The notes: a model not told the origin generated them from the sequence alone. A DNA stretch of 64,000 nucleotides from Paraspadella gotoi (GCA_051294375.1 CM119265.1:19209642-19273641), one strand, 5' to 3'; shown: positions 1 to 13,551, counted from the first letter of the stretch. Translations and numbers: made by a program.

Positions 1-206
1 TCCCTTTTTCTTCTCGATTCTTTGCGAACTAAAAATAAAAAAATCCACCAAATCGCATTTCTGGTCTAAGATCTCCTCGAATTTCTTAAAAATCGAAGGG
101 AAAACTTCATCCAAAATTCAATTTGCATATTGAAATAAAAAATACTCGTCGCGGCAATCCAAGACTAGCCCGAAAATGAGTCTCTCTCTCTCTCTTCTCT
201 CTCTCT

Positions 207-254
<48 letters not shown>

Positions 255-887
255 CCACTGTATCGAACATATTATAACGATCCTTCCGTCAGCCTTAAAA
301 TCGGCCTTTCGCGAACACTCGCCTTGAAATGAAACTGATATTCGATTCTATTGCTCCCGGACTCTGGGAGGACGTATCGATGCGATGGCACGCTTTGACG
401 CAAACGGCTTCGCTATTAGACGACGGAACGACGGACGACGACCGACGACGACGGACGACGACGACGACGACGACGACGGACGTTGAACTACTAGTAGCTG
501 AGGAAAAGTCCGTTTTCCCATTAATCGTGTCGTTGTCGTCGTTCGTCCGTCGTCGTCAGTTCTCCGAGCGTGGGTAGGTAACGGCGAAATCTTATTCGGG
601 TGGTATTTATTTTTAGCTAAGAGGAATTCTACGGGTCTTTACATCTAAATGTATCGCCATAAAACGGTTACGAGCGTACGCGATATTCATGAAGGTTCGG
701 AACGTTAGGTGAACGCGGAGGGGGGGGTGAAATTATTTTTCAATCCGTGGACAAACCTTTCGTTCTGTAAGTGTAAGTTTGGATGGAACGGGTTATTTTA
801 ACGGAGCTATTTGTTTACTGTTTTCTATCTTTAAATTTTTTTCTTTTAACCTGGAAAAACTTTAAATTTGTTTTATCTCTTTTTTTT
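1..887. repeat. Intergenic low-complexity lead-in with (CT)n and (GAC)n tracts
   Basis: No gene is seen. A CT microsatellite fills about 181-252 and a GAC-type trinucleotide tract lies at about 421-482. The stretch is repeated with many small indels at about 34784-35720. Its part from about 180 to 887 also recurs inverted at 14960-15547. The open frame at 329-577 reads through the trinucleotide repeat and is not a credible gene. Confidence 0.75.
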
Positions 888-2183
888 TCTTTGTTCGTTT
901 TTATTTTTTTTCTTGCGCGTTCCGAAAGGGACGGAAAAAACCCGGTGAGAGATTAACCAGGGAGAAAAGTTTGAAATCTGTGGGGTTTGGTTATAAATTC
1001 TTGTCTGTGTGTGTGTGTGAGAGAGAGAGAGAGAAGAGAGGAGAAGAGGAGAGGAGAAGAGAGAGAGAGAGGAGAGAGAGAGAGAGAAGAGATGAGGAGA
1101 TAGAGAGCGAGAGGGAGGGGGGCTTCTGGTCCTTTGCATAGAGTAAGAAAAAAGAATTTTTTATAGTTTTTCGTGGGAATCAAGAGAGTCGCGATTCATG
1201 AGGATTTGACCTCTGAGAAAGATGAGCGATTCTCTCTGTTTTCTTTTTATGTTTTTATGATAATGATTATGAGGACGATGACGATGATGAAGACGGAGAT
1301 AAGGCTGATGTCGACACGAATGTTCTGTACAATCTACATTAACTTTAAAGAAGCCCGTTTCGAAAAAAAAACCTCAAATCTAAAACGTTCTCAAACGTCA
1401 GTTATACGCCCTCTTTTTTCTCAGAAATCTCACTTTAATAGATTTTTTAATTGTAACACATACTATAACCAAAATGCTTAACTGAGGGCGGCAAAAACAG
1501 TACATCTGTACATCATCTCTCTCTTTACGCCTACAATATACATTTATCAGTTAATACTATATATTAAATAGTCTGTTGAGATTCAGTTTCGGCGTCTTCC
1601 GTCTGCTTTTTCCCCCTTTAATTTCGAGGTTGTTTTCATTTAAAAATCGAATATCATTCCGAACCAGAACGACGGAAAAAAAGGTGAATCGTTAGAGTTC
1701 AGGCCTCGCTGATCGAGTTCTTTTTCTAAAAATTGACACCGAAAAAAAGAAATAAAACAAAACTTAATTTTTTCTGTCAGTTCGAATTTAAAAATGAGAG
1801 GGAAAATCCTTCGGAATTGAAAAAAAAAGGTGATTAAAAAAAACATTGACAGAAAAACGAAGTTTATATCCTTTAAATATTTTTCCATTCTGCGACTTCC
1901 GAAAAACAAAAAAGAAGAGGGAAGGGGCGATAGGCTTCTGCGGGAGCCCCTTGGGGGGGCGTAACGATATGGAAGGGGGAGTGGAGAGTGGACCCAGGCC
2001 ACTTCCCTAGACATCATCTCCTGCAAGGGAGGTCTGGAATTTTCAAAGTATTTCGAAATGGGAAAATATTTTCCAGATTTAAAAACATCGGACTTCAATT
2101 TTTCCGTCGAAAAACAAACTTTTCTTCGCCAAAGACTTGAGGACTCTCGGGTCTGGAAATGTACTCTATTTCATCGGATCTCT

Positions 2184-2192
2184 TTTTTTTGA

Positions 2193-2228
<36 letters not shown>

Positions 2229-4985
2229 AGAGATGAGAGAGAGAGAGAGACTCGAGACTGAGAGGAGAAAGAAGGAGAGAGAGAGGAGAGGAAGAGGAGA
2301 GAGACAAGAAAAAGAAGAGAGAAAGAAGAGATGAGAAAAGAAGAGAGAGAGAGAGAGAAGAATAGAGTAGGCAGGAGAAGAGGAGGAAAAGAAGAAGGGG
2401 AGAAGAGAGATAAGGTAGAGAGAAGAGAGAGAAGAAGAGGAAGAGAAAAGAGAGAGAAAGAGAGAAGGAAGTAAAAGAAGAAAGAGAGGAGAGAGGAGAG
2501 AGGAGAAGAGGAAAAGTGAGAGAAAAGGAAGAGATAAAGGAGGGAGAAAAGAGAGGGGAGGAAAAGAGAGAAGAAAGGAGGAAGAGAAGAGGAAGAAGAC
2601 AGGGAGAGAGAGAGAAGAGCACAAAGAGAGAGATAGAGAGAGAGAGGGAGGACTCCGAAGAGACGTCAGGAGAAGGAGGAGGGGGCAGAGAGGGAACGAA
2701 AGGAGAGAGAGAGAGGAAAGATGAGGAGAAGAGAGAGAAGAGGGAGGAAGGAGGAAGGAAGAGACAGAGACGAGAGAGAGACAGAAAAAAAGAAGAGAAT
2801 AACGAGGAAGTAAGAGAATAGGGGATTAGAGATGAGAAAAGGGAAGACAGGAGGAGAAGGTTAGCGGGAAGGGAGAGAGGAAGAAGAAGAAGAGATGAGA
2901 AGAGAGGGACCAGGAGAGAGGGAAGAAGGAGAGAGAGAAAGAGAGAAATAAGAGGACTAAGAGAACGTGCAGAGAGGACCCATAGGAGGAAGAGGAGGAG
3001 AAAAGAAAGGAGAGAGATTGAGAAGGAGAGGAGAGAGAGGAGAAAGGGAGAGAAACAAGAGAGGACTAAGAGAAGAGAGGAAGAGAAGAAATGAAAAGAA
3101 GAAAGAAAGGTAGAGAGAAGAGAGTAGAAGAGGACCGAGAGAATGAGAGAAAAGCAGAGAGAGCGAAAGGAAAGAGAGGAGAAAGAAGGATAGGAAGGAG
3201 AGAGAGGAGAGAGAGAGAGGAGAGATATAGCAAGAGAGGTAGACGGAGCAGGGAAGATAGGAAGAAGCAGAAAAGATGAGAGACGAACAAAGAGAGTAGA
3301 AGAGTGGAGCAGAGTGAGAGGAGGTAGAATGCATTGGCGGAGATCAGGAGGGAGATTGAGTACAGCGGAGGTAGAAGAGGCAGATGAGGACGAGAGACGG
3401 ACGAGAATGAGGGATGAGCGAGGATGGGTAGTCGACAGATAGAGAGGGAGGGAGTGACTGAGGAGAAGAGGCTAGATGAAGAGGAATGAGTGAGTAAGGA
3501 GGATGGGATGGAACTGACACAACGAAGACGTGATGGAGAGGAGAGAGGGCGAGAAGGAGATGAGGAGGATGAGCAAGGAGAGAAAGATCAGAGAAGGAAG
3601 GAGAGTGAAGGACGAGAGAGGAGAGAGGGAATAGAGAGAGAGAGGACCGGGGAGAGAGGAAGACGAGCGATCAAGAGTGTGCTAAGAGAGCAGAGAGATG
3701 AGGAGTGATCGAGGATGTGGAGAGGAGAGAATGAGAAGAGGCAGGAGGAGGGGAAGAGAGTAGTCAATGAGGATGAACCGGGAGGATTGACGACGCTCGA
3801 GGGGGAGAGAAGACGGAGGACGGAGAGAGGGGTTGGAGAGAGGAGCTGACGAGGTACGGAGCGAGGGATGGAGTGAAGATTGACGGCACGGGGCAATGGA
3901 GAATGATGGTAGCAACGAGCGAATCGAAGACAGAGGGATGGAGGGAAGAAGAGAAGAGAGAGAAAGAGAGAGAAGAGATGAGGAAGGAGAGAGGACATAG
4001 GAGGATTAGAGTGAAAAGACAGAAGAAAGGAAGAGGGAAAGAGAGAGAGAGAGAGGAGAAGAGGAGGGATGAAGAGAGAGAGAAAAGAGGACAGAGAGAC
4101 ACACGGAGGACAGAGAGCCGAAGGAGTATGAGAAAGAGAAAGACGGAGTGACGAGATGGGGAGAGAAAGAGATGAGCGGAGGGAGAAGACGAGAAGGGAA
4201 GAGAAGGGAGAAAGGGGAAGGGCAGAGGAGAGTTGAGGAGAAGGATCTAGAGGATAGAGAACGGAGAGTGAAGAATGAAGATAAGGAGACGATCGTTGGA
4301 CGGGAGGACGAAGGGTAGAGAGTGAACTAGGGGATGAGATAGAGGAGGAGAGAGCGGAAAGTGAGAACGAAAAGCCAAATATTGATGAGACTGGATGATG
4401 CCGAAGAGGAGAGAGCAACTGGCCGCACGGAGACACGGAGAAGAGAGGAGTGATCCTACGAATGTGAGAAAGGGAGAGAAGTGAATGGCGAGCACCGGAC
4501 ATAAAAGGAGGCGGGAGAAGTCAAGAAAAAGAGCCACAAGAGCAAAACAAAGAAAAGACAGAGAACGCATGACACAAAAAGTGGGGAATTGGAGACAGTA
4601 GCCAACCAGAAAAAAAAGACGGTGAGAGCAAAGACAAACAGAGACAGTATCAGAGAGGAGAAGCAGAAAAGGAAAGGAGAGAGAAAGGGGGGTGGAGACT
4701 CGAGTACAGAAGCAGGACGTCTGATTTGAGGGGGCGAAGAAAAAGAAAAGAGAGTAACGAGATACGATATGGAGAGAAGAGCAACGAAGACAGAGAAGAC
4801 AGAGAGAGAGCAGAAAGAAGGAGAAGAAGAAAGAAACAAATAGAAAGAAGAAGCAAAGTAGAGACAGAGCCAGAGAAGAGCAGGAAAGAAAAGAGAAGAC
4901 GAGCAGAGAAAAGAGCAAGAGAACAAGAGAACAAAATAGAAGAGAGAAAAAGACAGAAGAGAGAGAGAGAGAGAGAGATTAAGAA
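2184..4985 (+). repeat. 2.8-kb polypurine (GA-rich) tract, copy A
   Basis: The plus strand is almost wholly A and G for 2.8 kb. It starts as near-perfect (GA)n and becomes degenerate, with scattered C and T mainly after about 3300. It ends at a short pure GA run near 4963. The same interval is only about 130 bp in the related copy at 37065-37195. The inverted copy has a 166-N gap there. All reading frames across it are low-complexity artefacts. Confidence 0.9.
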
Positions 4986-5359
4986 CAAACAAACAGCGGT
5001 TTTGCTAGACAAGTGACGACATACCTAATCGTAATAAAGATATTTTTAAAAATATTTCGTCGGACAAGGAGACGGAGAAACTTGAGTCAAGATTAACTTT
5101 GTTTTGGAAACATGGCTTATGGAATTTATAAAGGATTATAAAAAAAGTTCTAGAAACCCGCACAAAGACTTCTCGCGGGTCTGTTCATGGCGACAACGAC
5201 GATTTTCTAAAACGTCGTCGACATAAAAAAAAATCCCTGCGAACAAAAAGGGGAGTGGAATGGGGAGAGAAATGGTTAAAGAATGGTTCGCTGGGAGAAG
5301 TTGAGTGAGGAGAGAGAATAGGAAAAGGAAGATGAAGATTGAAAAGTGATGGACATGGA

Positions 5360-5482
5360 AGGAAAGAAGGAAGGGAAAGGAAGGAAGAAGGAAGGAAGGA
5401 AGGAAGGAAGGAAGGAAGGAAGGAGGAAGGAAGGAAGGAAGGAAGGAAGGAAGGAAGGAGGAAGGAAGGAAGGGAAAGAAGA
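5360..5482 (+). repeat. (GGAA)n microsatellite
   Basis: A GGAA tetranucleotide array is interrupted by occasional AGG units. It is duplicated at about 12656-12778 with the same interruptions, and survives in degraded form near 37575-37705. Confidence 0.9.
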
Positions 5483-5519
5483 AAGAATGATGTCGTGTGA
5501 GGATTTATAAGAAGGAATA

Positions 5520-5700
5520 AGTGATGGGTTAAAGAGGCCCAGGCGGCGGCCGGCGGGTTGACGGGGCGTCAGCAGCGTCGGTAGCTTTCAGCGGCCGGCG
5601 GCGTTGAGTGCCGCCTTTAAAAGAATAGGGCAGCGGCGACTGTGGGCCGTTCAAAGCATGGCGGCGTTGCGGAGCGGAGACTTTTGGCAAAAGCCGCGGT
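5520..5700. other. GC-rich patch inside the duplicated block
   Basis: This short stretch rich in GGC and CGG triplets stands out from its AT- and GA-rich surroundings. It contains a short ATGGCGGCG context near 5658. No frame is open long enough to propose an exon. It recurs at 12816-12996 and, with indels, at about 37765-37930. Confidence 0.6.
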
Positions 5701-5899
5701 TCACGCAATTTATTTAAAACGAAAGAGAAAACGGATTTTGATGGGAATTCGATCGGAAGATTGATTGGAGATGAGATTTCGAAGTGAAGTCACTGACATT
5801 TGCTTAAAAACACTTTTCATTTTTAAAAAAATTGTTTACCTTTTTTTTATTTTGTCTCTTTACTCTCATTTTAAAATCCTTTGGTACAATGTTTTATTT

Positions 5900-5992
5900 T
5901 TCTTCTTTCTTTCTTTCTTTCTTTTTTCTTTCTTTCTTTCTTTTCTTTCTTTCTTCTTCTTTCTTCTTCTTTCTTTCGTTCTTCTTTCTCGC
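5900..5992 (+). repeat. (TTTC)n microsatellite
   Basis: An irregular TTTC/TTC tract, repeated at about 13196-13288. The Phe/Leu/Ser-rich open frames that cross it (for example 5765-6112) are repeat translations. Confidence 0.88.
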
Positions 5993-6180
5993 CCTATTTT
6001 CTCGCAGAATTTCTTTTTTTTTAAATCCGCATCAATTATCTTCCATATGCCTTCGGTTCCCAGCGAATCCGATCCCTGCCCTCAGTTCGGCCTCCCAAAA
6101 GTCTTTCAATAACATTTCATCTTCGAAAATTCATAAAATATCCAATCCGTGACAAAACATTCGTTTTCCCATGCTTATTT

Positions 6181-6183
6181 GAG

Positions 6184-6221
<38 letters not shown>

Positions 6222-6255
6222 CGAGAGATCAGAGAGAGAGAGAGGATGGAGAGAT

Positions 6256-6287
<32 letters not shown>
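6181..6287 (+). repeat. (GA)n microsatellite
   Basis: A nearly pure GA tract with a few single-base interruptions. The identical tract is at 13477-13583. Confidence 0.9.
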
Positions 6288-6288
<1 letters not shown>

Positions 6289-6748
6289 TGGAAAACAGCT
6301 GTCGGGATTCCTTAAAGAAGTTGAACTTTGAAATTTAGTAACCGTGTGGCCCAGAGTTTAAAACTTCAGGGCGACAATGTCGTCACATCGCTTTCATGTT
6401 GAGCTTTGGTGCAACCGAATTTGGGGTAAAAAGCAGCCCCCCTCAAGAAACAAAAAAAAACACTGTTTAACTGCATCGTTAAAAAGAGTCCGACTCTGAG
6501 CATTCCATATTTGAATTATCAAAGTTAGAAAACGATGACCACAGAATTTTGTTATTTTCGTTTCCAACAAATAAAAACCAATCTATAAACCCCTTACCCC
6601 CACCCCACCCCTCTCCCATTTTCCCCCCACCCTCCCCTTTTTCCCCCACCGACGCCGACGCCATTTTTCTTCAGGATTCATTATTTCTCTATTATCTTTT
6701 TCGCTCGAAATAAATTTTTCGCGAAAAACCAAAACAAAACAAAATTGG

Positions 6749-6773
6749 NNNNNNNNNNNNNNNNNNNNNNNNN
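6749..6773. other. 25-N assembly gap
   Basis: A gap of exactly 25 N. Gaps of the same size occur at 14935, 19439, 38163, 42511 and 54583. The uniform length suggests a placeholder inserted by a gap-filling program, not a measured distance. Several of these gaps sit at junctions between duplicated or inverted passes. Confidence 0.95.
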
Positions 6774-8183
6774 CTTTGTTCGGGTTTCTAGAAACTTTTT
6801 TATAATCCTTAAATATAAAATTCCATAAGCATGTTCAAACAAAGTTTAATCTTTGACTCAAGTTTCTCCGTCTCCTTGTCGACGAATATTTTTAAAAATA
6901 TCTTTATTACGAATTAGTATGTCGTCACTTGCAGCAAAACCGCTGTTTGTTGTTCTAATCTCTCTCTCTCTCTCTCTCTNNNNNNNNNNNNNNNNNNNNN
7001 NNNNNNNNNNNNNNNNNNNNNNNNNNNNNNNNNNNNNNNNNNNNNNNNNNNNNNNNNNNNNNNNNNNNNNNNNNNNNNNNNNNNNNNNNNNNNNNNNNNN
7101 NNNNNNNNNNNNNNNNNNNNNNNNNNNNNNNNNNNNNNNNNNNNNTTTCAAAAAAAGAGATCCGATGAAATAGAGTACATTTCCAGACCCGAGAGTCCTC
7201 AAGTCTTTTGGCGAAGAAAAGTTTGTTTTTCGACGAAAATTGAGTCCGGATGTTTTTAATCTGGAAAATATTTTCCCTTTCGTAAATCACTTTGAAAATT
7301 CCAGACCTCCCTTTGCAGGAGATGATGTCTAGGGAAGTGGCCTGGCACTCTCCACTCCCCCTTCCATATCGGTTACGCCCCCCAAGGGGGCTCCCCAGAA
7401 GCCTATCGCCCCCCTTCCCTCTTCTTTTTTTTTTCGGAAGTCCCGCGAGATGGAAAAATATTTAAAGGATATAAACTTCGTTTCTGTCAATGTTTTTTAA
7501 TCACCTTTTTTTTTTCAATTCGAAGGATTTTCTCATTTTTAATTCGAACTGACAGAGAAAATTAAAGTTTTGTTTTATTTCTTTTTTTCGGTGTCAATTT
7601 TTTAGAAAAAGTATCGATCACGAGGCTGAACTCTAACGATTCACCTTTTTTTCGTCGGTTCTGGTTTTCGGAAGATTAATTCGATTTTTAATGAAAACAA
7701 ACCTCGAAAATTAAAGGGGGAAAAAAGCAGACGAAAACGCCGAAACTGAATCTAACAGACTATTTAATATATAGTATTTACTATAAATGTAGATTGTAGA
7801 CGTAAAGAGAGAGATGATGTACAGATGTACTGTTTTTGCCGCCCGAAAAGTTAAGCATTTTGGTATAGTATGTCATCGAATTGTGTTAAATTAAAAATCT
7901 ATTTTAAGTGAGATTTCTGAGAAAAAGAAGGCGTATAACTGACGTTTGAGAAACGTTTTAGAAATTTGAGGTTTTTTTCGGAACGGACTTCTTTAAGTTA
8001 ATGTAGATTACAGAACATTCGTGTCGACATCAGCCTTATCTTCGTCTTCATCATCGTCATCGTCCTCATAATCATTATCATCAAAAAATAAAAAGAAAAC
8101 AAGGAAGAGAATCGCTCATCTTCTCAGAGTCAAATCCTCATGAATCGCGATCCTCTTGATTCCCACGAAAAACTATAAAAATC
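6774..8183 (-). repeat. Inverted, shortened copy of 1150-5170
   Basis: From 6774 to 6978 the sequence is the reverse complement of about 4985-5170. From 7146 to 8183 it is the reverse complement of about 2190 down to 1155, with a few percent difference. The 166-N gap at 6980-7145 stands where copy A has 2.8 kb of GA-rich DNA. The inverted copy ends exactly where the second direct copy begins. Confidence 0.88.
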
Positions 8184-9488
8184 TCTTTGTTCGTTTTTAT
8201 TTTTTTTCTTGCGCGTTCCGAAAGGGACGGAAAAAACCCGGTGAGAGATTAACCAGGGAGAAAAGTTTGAAATCTGTGGGGTTTGGTTATAAATTCTTGT
8301 CTGTGTGTGTGTGTGAGAGAGAGAGAGAGAAGAGAGGAGAAGAGGAGAGGAGAAGAGAGAGAGAGAGGAGAGAGAGAGAGAGAAGAGATGAGGAGATAGA
8401 GAGCGAGAGGGAGGGGGGCTTCTGGTCCTTTGCATAGAGTAAGAAAAAAGAATTTTTTATAGTTTTTCGTGGGAATCAAGAGAGTCGCGATTCATGAGGA
8501 TTTGACCTCTGAGAAAGATGAGCGATTCTCTCTGTTTTCTTTTTATGTTTTTATGATAATGATTATGAGGACGATGACGATGATGAAGACGGAGATAAGG
8601 CTGATGTCGACACGAATGTTCTGTACAATCTACATTAACTTTAAAGAAGCCCGTTTCGAAAAAAAAACCTCAAATCTAAAACGTTCTCAAACGTCAGTTA
8701 TACGCCCTCTTTTTTCTCAGAAATCTCACTTTAATAGATTTTTTAATTGTAACACATACTATAACCAAAATGCTTAACTGAGGGCGGCAAAAACAGTACA
8801 TCTGTACATCATCTCTCTCTTTACGCCTACAATATACATTTATCAGTTAATACTATATATTAAATAGTCTGTTGAGATTCAGTTTCGGCGTCTTCCGTCT
8901 GCTTTTTCCCCCTTTAATTTCGAGGTTGTTTTCATTTAAAAATCGAATATCATTCCGAACCAGAACGACGGAAAAAAAGGTGAATCGTTAGAGTTCAGGC
9001 CTCGCTGATCGAGTTCTTTTTCTAAAAATTGACACCGAAAAAAAGAAATAAAACAAAACTTAATTTTTTCTGTCAGTTCGAATTTAAAAATGAGAGGGAA
9101 AATCCTTCGGAATTGAAAAAAAAAGGTGATTAAAAAAAACATTGACAGAAAAACGAAGTTTATATCCTTTAAATATTTTTCCATTCTGCGACTTCCGAAA
9201 AACAAAAAAGAAGAGGGAAGGGGCGATAGGCTTCTGCGGGAGCCCCTTGGGGGGGCGTAACGATATGGAAGGGGGAGTGGAGAGTGGACCCAGGCCACTT
9301 CCCTAGACATCATCTCCTGCAAGGGAGGTCTGGAATTTTCAAAGTATTTCGAAATGGGAAAATATTTTCCAGATTTAAAAACATCGGACTTCAATTTTTC
9401 CGTCGAAAAACAAACTTTTCTTCGCCAAAGACTTGAGGACTCTCGGGTCTGGAAATGTACTCTATTTCATCGGATCTCTTTTTTTTGA

Positions 9489-9524
<36 letters not shown>

Positions 9525-12500
9525 AGAGATGAGAGAGAGAGAGAGACTCGAGACTGAGAGGAGAAAGAAGGAGAGAGAGAGGAGAGGAAGAGGAGAGAGA
9601 CAAGAAAAAGAAGAGAGAAAGAAGAGATGAGAAAAGAAGAGAGAGAGAGAGAGAAGAATAGAGTAGGCAGGAGAAGAGGAGGAAAAGAAGAAGGGGAGAA
9701 GAGAGATAAGGTAGAGAGAAGAGAGAGAAGAAGAGGAAGAGAAAAGAGAGAGAAAGAGAGAAGGAAGTAAAAGAAGAAAGAGAGGAGAGAGGAGAGAGGA
9801 GAAGAGGAAAAGTGAGAGAAAAGGAAGAGATAAAGGAGGGAGAAAAGAGAGGGGAGGAAAAGAGAGAAGAAAGGAGGAAGAGAAGAGGAAGAAGACAGGG
9901 AGAGAGAGAGAAGAGCACAAAGAGAGAGATAGAGAGAGAGAGGGAGGACTCCGAAGAGACGTCAGGAGAAGGAGGAGGGGGCAGAGAGGGAACGAAAGGA
10001 GAGAGAGAGAGGAAAGATGAGGAGAAGAGAGAGAAGAGGGAGGAAGGAGGAAGGAAGAGACAGAGACGAGAGAGAGACAGAAAAAAAGAAGAGAATAACG
10101 AGGAAGTAAGAGAATAGGGGATTAGAGATGAGAAAAGGGAAGACAGGAGGAGAAGGTTAGCGGGAAGGGAGAGAGGAAGAAGAAGAAGAGATGAGAAGAG
10201 AGGGACCAGGAGAGAGGGAAGAAGGAGAGAGAGAAAGAGAGAAATAAGAGGACTAAGAGAACGTGCAGAGAGGACCCATAGGAGGAAGAGGAGGAGAAAA
10301 GAAAGGAGAGAGATTGAGAAGGAGAGGAGAGAGAGGAGAAAGGGAGAGAAACAAGAGAGGACTAAGAGAAGAGAGGAAGAGAAGAAATGAAAAGAAGAAA
10401 GAAAGGTAGAGAGAAGAGAGTAGAAGAGGACCGAGAGAATGAGAGAAAAGCAGAGAGAGCGAAAGGAAAGAGAGGAGAAAGAAGGATAGGAAGGAGAGAG
10501 AGGAGAGAGAGAGAGGAGAGATATAGCAAGAGAGGTAGACGGAGCAGGGAAGATAGGAAGAAGCAGAAAAGATGAGAGACGAACAAAGAGAGTAGAAGAG
10601 TGGAGCAGAGTGAGAGGAGGTAGAATGCATTGGCGGAGATCAGGAGGGAGATTGAGTACAGCGGAGGTAGAAGAGGCAGATGAGGACGAGAGACGGACGA
10701 GAATGAGGGATGAGCGAGGATGGGTAGTCGACAGATAGAGAGGGAGGGAGTGACTGAGGAGAAGAGGCTAGATGAAGAGGAATGAGTGAGTAAGGAGGAT
10801 GGGATGGAACTGACACAACGAAGACGTGATGGAGAGGAGAGAGGGCGAGAAGGAGATGAGGAGGATGAGCAAGGAGAGAAAGATCAGAGAAGGAAGGAGA
10901 GTGAAGGACGAGAGAGGAGAGAGGGAATAGAGAGAGAGAGGACCGGGGAGAGAGGAAGACGAGCGATCAAGAGTGTGCTAAGAGAGCAGAGAGATGAGGA
11001 GTGATCGAGGATGTGGAGAGGAGAGAATGAGAAGAGGCAGGAGGAGGGGAAGAGAGTAGTCAATGAGGATGAACCGGGAGGATTGACGACGCTCGAGGGG
11101 GAGAGAAGACGGAGGACGGAGAGAGGGGTTGGAGAGAGGAGCTGACGAGGTACGGAGCGAGGGATGGAGTGAAGATTGACGGCACGGGGCAATGGAGAAT
11201 GATGGTAGCAACGAGCGAATCGAAGACAGAGGGATGGAGGGAAGAAGAGAAGAGAGAGAAAGAGAGAGAAGAGATGAGGAAGGAGAGAGGACATAGGAGG
11301 ATTAGAGTGAAAAGACAGAAGAAAGGAAGAGGGAAAGAGAGAGAGAGAGAGGAGAAGAGGAGGGATGAAGAGAGAGAGAAAAGAGGACAGAGAGACACAC
11401 GGAGGACAGAGAGCCGAAGGAGTATGAGAAAGAGAAAGACGGAGTGACGAGATGGGGAGAGAAAGAGATGAGCGGAGGGAGAAGACGAGAAGGGAAGAGA
11501 AGGGAGAAAGGGGAAGGGCAGAGGAGAGTTGAGGAGAAGGATCTAGAGGATAGAGAACGGAGAGTGAAGAATGAAGATAAGGAGACGATCGTTGGACGGG
11601 AGGACGAAGGGTAGAGAGTGAACTAGGGGATGAGATAGAGGAGGAGAGAGCGGAAAGTGAGAACGAAAAGCCAAATATTGATGAGACTGGATGATGCCGA
11701 AGAGGAGAGAGCAACTGGCCGCACGGAGACACGGAGAAGAGAGGAGTGATCCTACGAATGTGAGAAAGGGAGAGAAGTGAATGGCGAGCACCGGACATAA
11801 AAGGAGGCGGGAGAAGTCAAGAAAAAGAGCCACAAGAGCAAAACAAAGAAAAGACAGAGAACGCATGACACAAAAAGTGGGGAATTGGAGACAGTAGCCA
11901 ACCAGAAAAAAAAGACGGTGAGAGCAAAGACAAACAGAGACAGTATCAGAGAGGAGAAGCAGAAAAGGAAAGGAGAGAGAAAGGGGGGTGGAGACTCGAG
12001 TACAGAAGCAGGACGTCTGATTTGAGGGGGCGAAGAAAAAGAAAAGAGAGTAACGAGATACGATATGGAGAGAAGAGCAACGAAGACAGAGAAGACAGAG
12101 AGAGAGCAGAAAGAAGGAGAAGAAGAAAGAAACAAATAGAAAGAAGAAGCAAAGTAGAGACAGAGCCAGAGAAGAGCAGGAAAGAAAAGAGAAGACGAGC
12201 AGAGAAAAGAGCAAGAGAACAAGAGAACAAAATAGAAGAGAGAAAAAGACAGAAGAGAGAGAGAGAGAGAGAGATTAAGAACAAACAAACAGCGGTTTTG
12301 CTAGACAAGTGACGACATACCTAATCGTAATAAAGATATTTTTAAAAATATTTCGTCGGACAAGGAGACGGAGAAACTTGAGTCAAGATTAACTTTGTTT
12401 TGGAAACATGGCTTATGGAATTTATAAAGGATTATAAAAAAAGTTCTAGAAACCCGCACAAAGACTTCTCGCGGGTCTGTTCATGGCGACAACGACGATT

Positions 12501-13479
12501 TTCTAAAACGTCGTCGACATAAAAAAAAATCCCTGCGAACAAAAAGGGGAGTGGAATGGGGAGAGAAATGGTTAAAGAATGGTTCGCTGGGAGAAGTTGA
12601 GTGAGGAGAGAGAATAGGAAAAGGAAGATGAAGATTGAAAAGTGATGGACATGGAAGGAAAGAAGGAAGGGAAAGGAAGGAAGAAGGAAGGAAGGAAGGA
12701 AGGAAGGAAGGAAGGAAGGAGGAAGGAAGGAAGGAAGGAAGGAAGGAAGGAAGGAGGAAGGAAGGAAGGGAAAGAAGAAAGAATGATGTCGTGTGAGGAT
12801 TTATAAGAAGGAATAAGTGATGGGTTAAAGAGGCCCAGGCGGCGGCCGGCGGGTTGACGGGGCGTCAGCAGCGTCGGTAGCTTTCAGCGGCCGGCGGCGT
12901 TGAGTGCCGCCTTTAAAAGAATAGGGCAGCGGCGACTGTGGGCCGTTCAAAGCATGGCGGCGTTGCGGAGCGGAGACTTTTGGCAAAAGCCGCGGTTCAC
13001 GCAATTTATTTAAAACGAAAGAGAAAACGGATTTTGATGGGAATTCGATCGGAAGATTGATTGGAGATGAGATTTCGAAGTGAAGTCACTGACATTTGCT
13101 TAAAAACACTTTTCATTTTTAAAAAAATTGTTTACCTTTTTTTTATTTTGTCTCTTTACTCTCATTTTAAAATCCTTTGGTACAATGTTTTATTTTTCTT
13201 CTTTCTTTCTTTCTTTCTTTTTTCTTTCTTTCTTTCTTTTCTTTCTTTCTTCTTCTTTCTTCTTCTTTCTTTCGTTCTTCTTTCTCGCCCTATTTTCTCG
13301 CAGAATTTCTTTTTTTTTAAATCCGCATCAATTATCTTCCATATGCCTTCGGTTCCCAGCGAATCCGATCCCTGCCCTCAGTTCGGCCTCCCAAAAGTCT
13401 TTCAATAACATTTCATCTTCGAAAATTCATAAAATATCCAATCCGTGACAAAACATTCGTTTTCCCATGCTTATTTGAG

Positions 13480-13517
<38 letters not shown>

Positions 13518-13551
13518 CGAGAGATCAGAGAGAGAGAGAGGATGGAGAGAT

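Larger units (their letters stand above)
888..6748 (+). repeat. Copy A of a 5.86-kb duplicated block
   Basis: Every stretch compared here matches 8184-14044 at a constant offset of 7296 bases, including the exact lengths of GA, GGAA and TTTC microsatellites. The left limit is visible: 888 agrees with 8184, while bases just before differ. The right limit is the 25-N gap at 6749. The block contains no convincing coding sequence. Its many open frames encode Arg/Glu or Ser/Leu strings, which is the translation of GA/CT repeats. Confidence 0.93.

Noticed and set aside
2095-4502. Long open frames on both strands (up to 304 codons) in the GA-rich tract, and their twins at 9391-11798
   Set aside because: They encode only Arg/Glu/Lys or Ser/Leu/Phe strings, overlap on opposite strands, and are direct translations of a GA/CT repeat.
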